A stretch of 23,340 bases of DNA from Elusimicrobiales bacterium (GTDB lineage: Bacteria; Elusimicrobiota; Elusimicrobia; Elusimicrobiales; UBA9959). This document shows positions 23,176 to 23,340 of this stretch, in pieces. The stretch spans positions 1 through 23,340 of the forward strand of contig JANZZP010000082.1 of the NCBI GenBank assembly GCA_026419335.1, written 5' to 3'. Each line of letters begins with the position of its first letter. Within the stretch, counting starts at the first letter, position 1. The notes beneath the pieces are model-generated. The model was given only the letters and a program-made list of their open reading frames with translations, was not told the DNA's origin and did no database searches. The position numbers and the translations under genes are program-made.

Positions 23176-23340
23176 TTTTGTTCACCATTTTTTTCAGAGA
23201 AAAACATTCGAAACACAAAATAAACTATACCTGAAAGTGCATAAAGTAAAAAGAATAATAGAAGAGCATTTTGAGGGTAAAATATAATTAAAAATATTGT
23301 TGAAATGGTGGCAAGAAGTCCAATAGGCGATTTTACCATA
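23172..23340 (-). CDS. membrane protein C-terminus, probably CDP-diacylglycerol--serine O-phosphatidyltransferase
   Basis: Read on the minus strand, the frame is open from the right edge to a TAA at 23172-23174, giving 55 or more residues. They form two membrane helices separated by a short turn: GLLATISTIFLIIF, then YPQNALLLFFLLYALSGIVY, followed by a short polar tail FFSEKNGEQN. The YALSG ending after a helix resembles the C-terminus of phosphatidylserine synthase (PssA), a CDP-alcohol phosphatidyltransferase. The catalytic DG..AR motif would lie outside the window, so the name is tentative. The Met codon at 23339 is probably internal. Its stop interlocks with that of metG in TTAA, which supports it being a real gene. 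Confidence 0.5.
   Translation of the reverse strand, partial: MVKSPIGLLATISTIFLIIFYPQNALLLFFLLYALSGIVYFVFRMFFSEKNGEQN

Noticed and set aside
1..23340. Mobile elements, defence systems, CRISPR arrays, toxin-antitoxin pairs or RNA genes
   Set aside because: Nearly every base lies in a recognised housekeeping or envelope gene, the few gaps are all under 190 bases, base composition looks even, and no repeats or integrase/transposase motifs were seen.

Overview
The window comes from a very AT-rich bacterial chromosome (16 G/C in the first 60 bases, and similar by eye throughout). It carries ordinary chromosomal genes of a diderm (outer-membrane) bacterium: an LptD-type LPS assembly barrel, MurA, MurQ, and a metallophosphoesterase that could act on lipid A precursors. 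TGA is used as a normal stop codon, so the genetic code is standard. No mobile element, CRISPR array, tRNA or rRNA is visible. I cannot place the phylum from the sequence alone. A reduced or streamlined, poorly sampled diderm lineage (Elusimicrobiota-like, for example) would fit, but that is a guess.

Layout. (1) 1-2360, plus: a WbqC-like protein (5' end off the window), a membrane-anchored metallophosphoesterase and an HPr-kinase-like P-loop protein, all joined by ATGA overlaps. (2) 2343-4286, minus: a large membrane protein with a degenerate spermidine-synthase domain. (3) 4474-12242, plus: rpmE, a strong intrinsic terminator, then prfA, prmC, murA, folC, a ROK sugar kinase and lptD. (4) 12239-14468, minus: an operon transcribed nadC, birA, queG. 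(5) 14519-15904, plus: a beta-CASP metallo-beta-lactamase RNase. (6) 15901-20079, minus: an operon transcribed ndk, a secreted alpha/beta-hydrolase-fold protein, murQ, uvrB. (7) 20139-23175, plus: tmk, holB, metG. (8) 23172-23340, minus: the C-terminus of a membrane protein that looks like phosphatidylserine synthase, running off the right edge.

Genes work together mainly as housekeeping modules: translation termination (RF1 and the methyltransferase that modifies it), cell wall and envelope (MurA, MurQ, LptD, possibly the phosphoesterase and WbqC), cofactors (FolC, NadC, BirA, QueG for the modified tRNA base queuosine), nucleotide and DNA metabolism (Ndk, Tmk, HolB, UvrB), and Met-tRNA synthesis. 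Packing is extreme. Only about 370 bases lie outside genes, most same-strand neighbours overlap by 4 nt, and three of four convergent pairs interlock their stop codons in a single 4-base YTAA.

I found no clear new defence, secretion or biosynthetic system. The best candidates for something undescribed are the WbqC / phosphoesterase / HPr-kinase-like trio at the left edge, two proteins that keep a known fold but have lost their catalytic residues (the spermidine-synthase-like membrane protein and the secreted hydrolase-like protein), and the rpmE-terminator-prfA junction, where the terminator ends eight bases before the prfA start codon.
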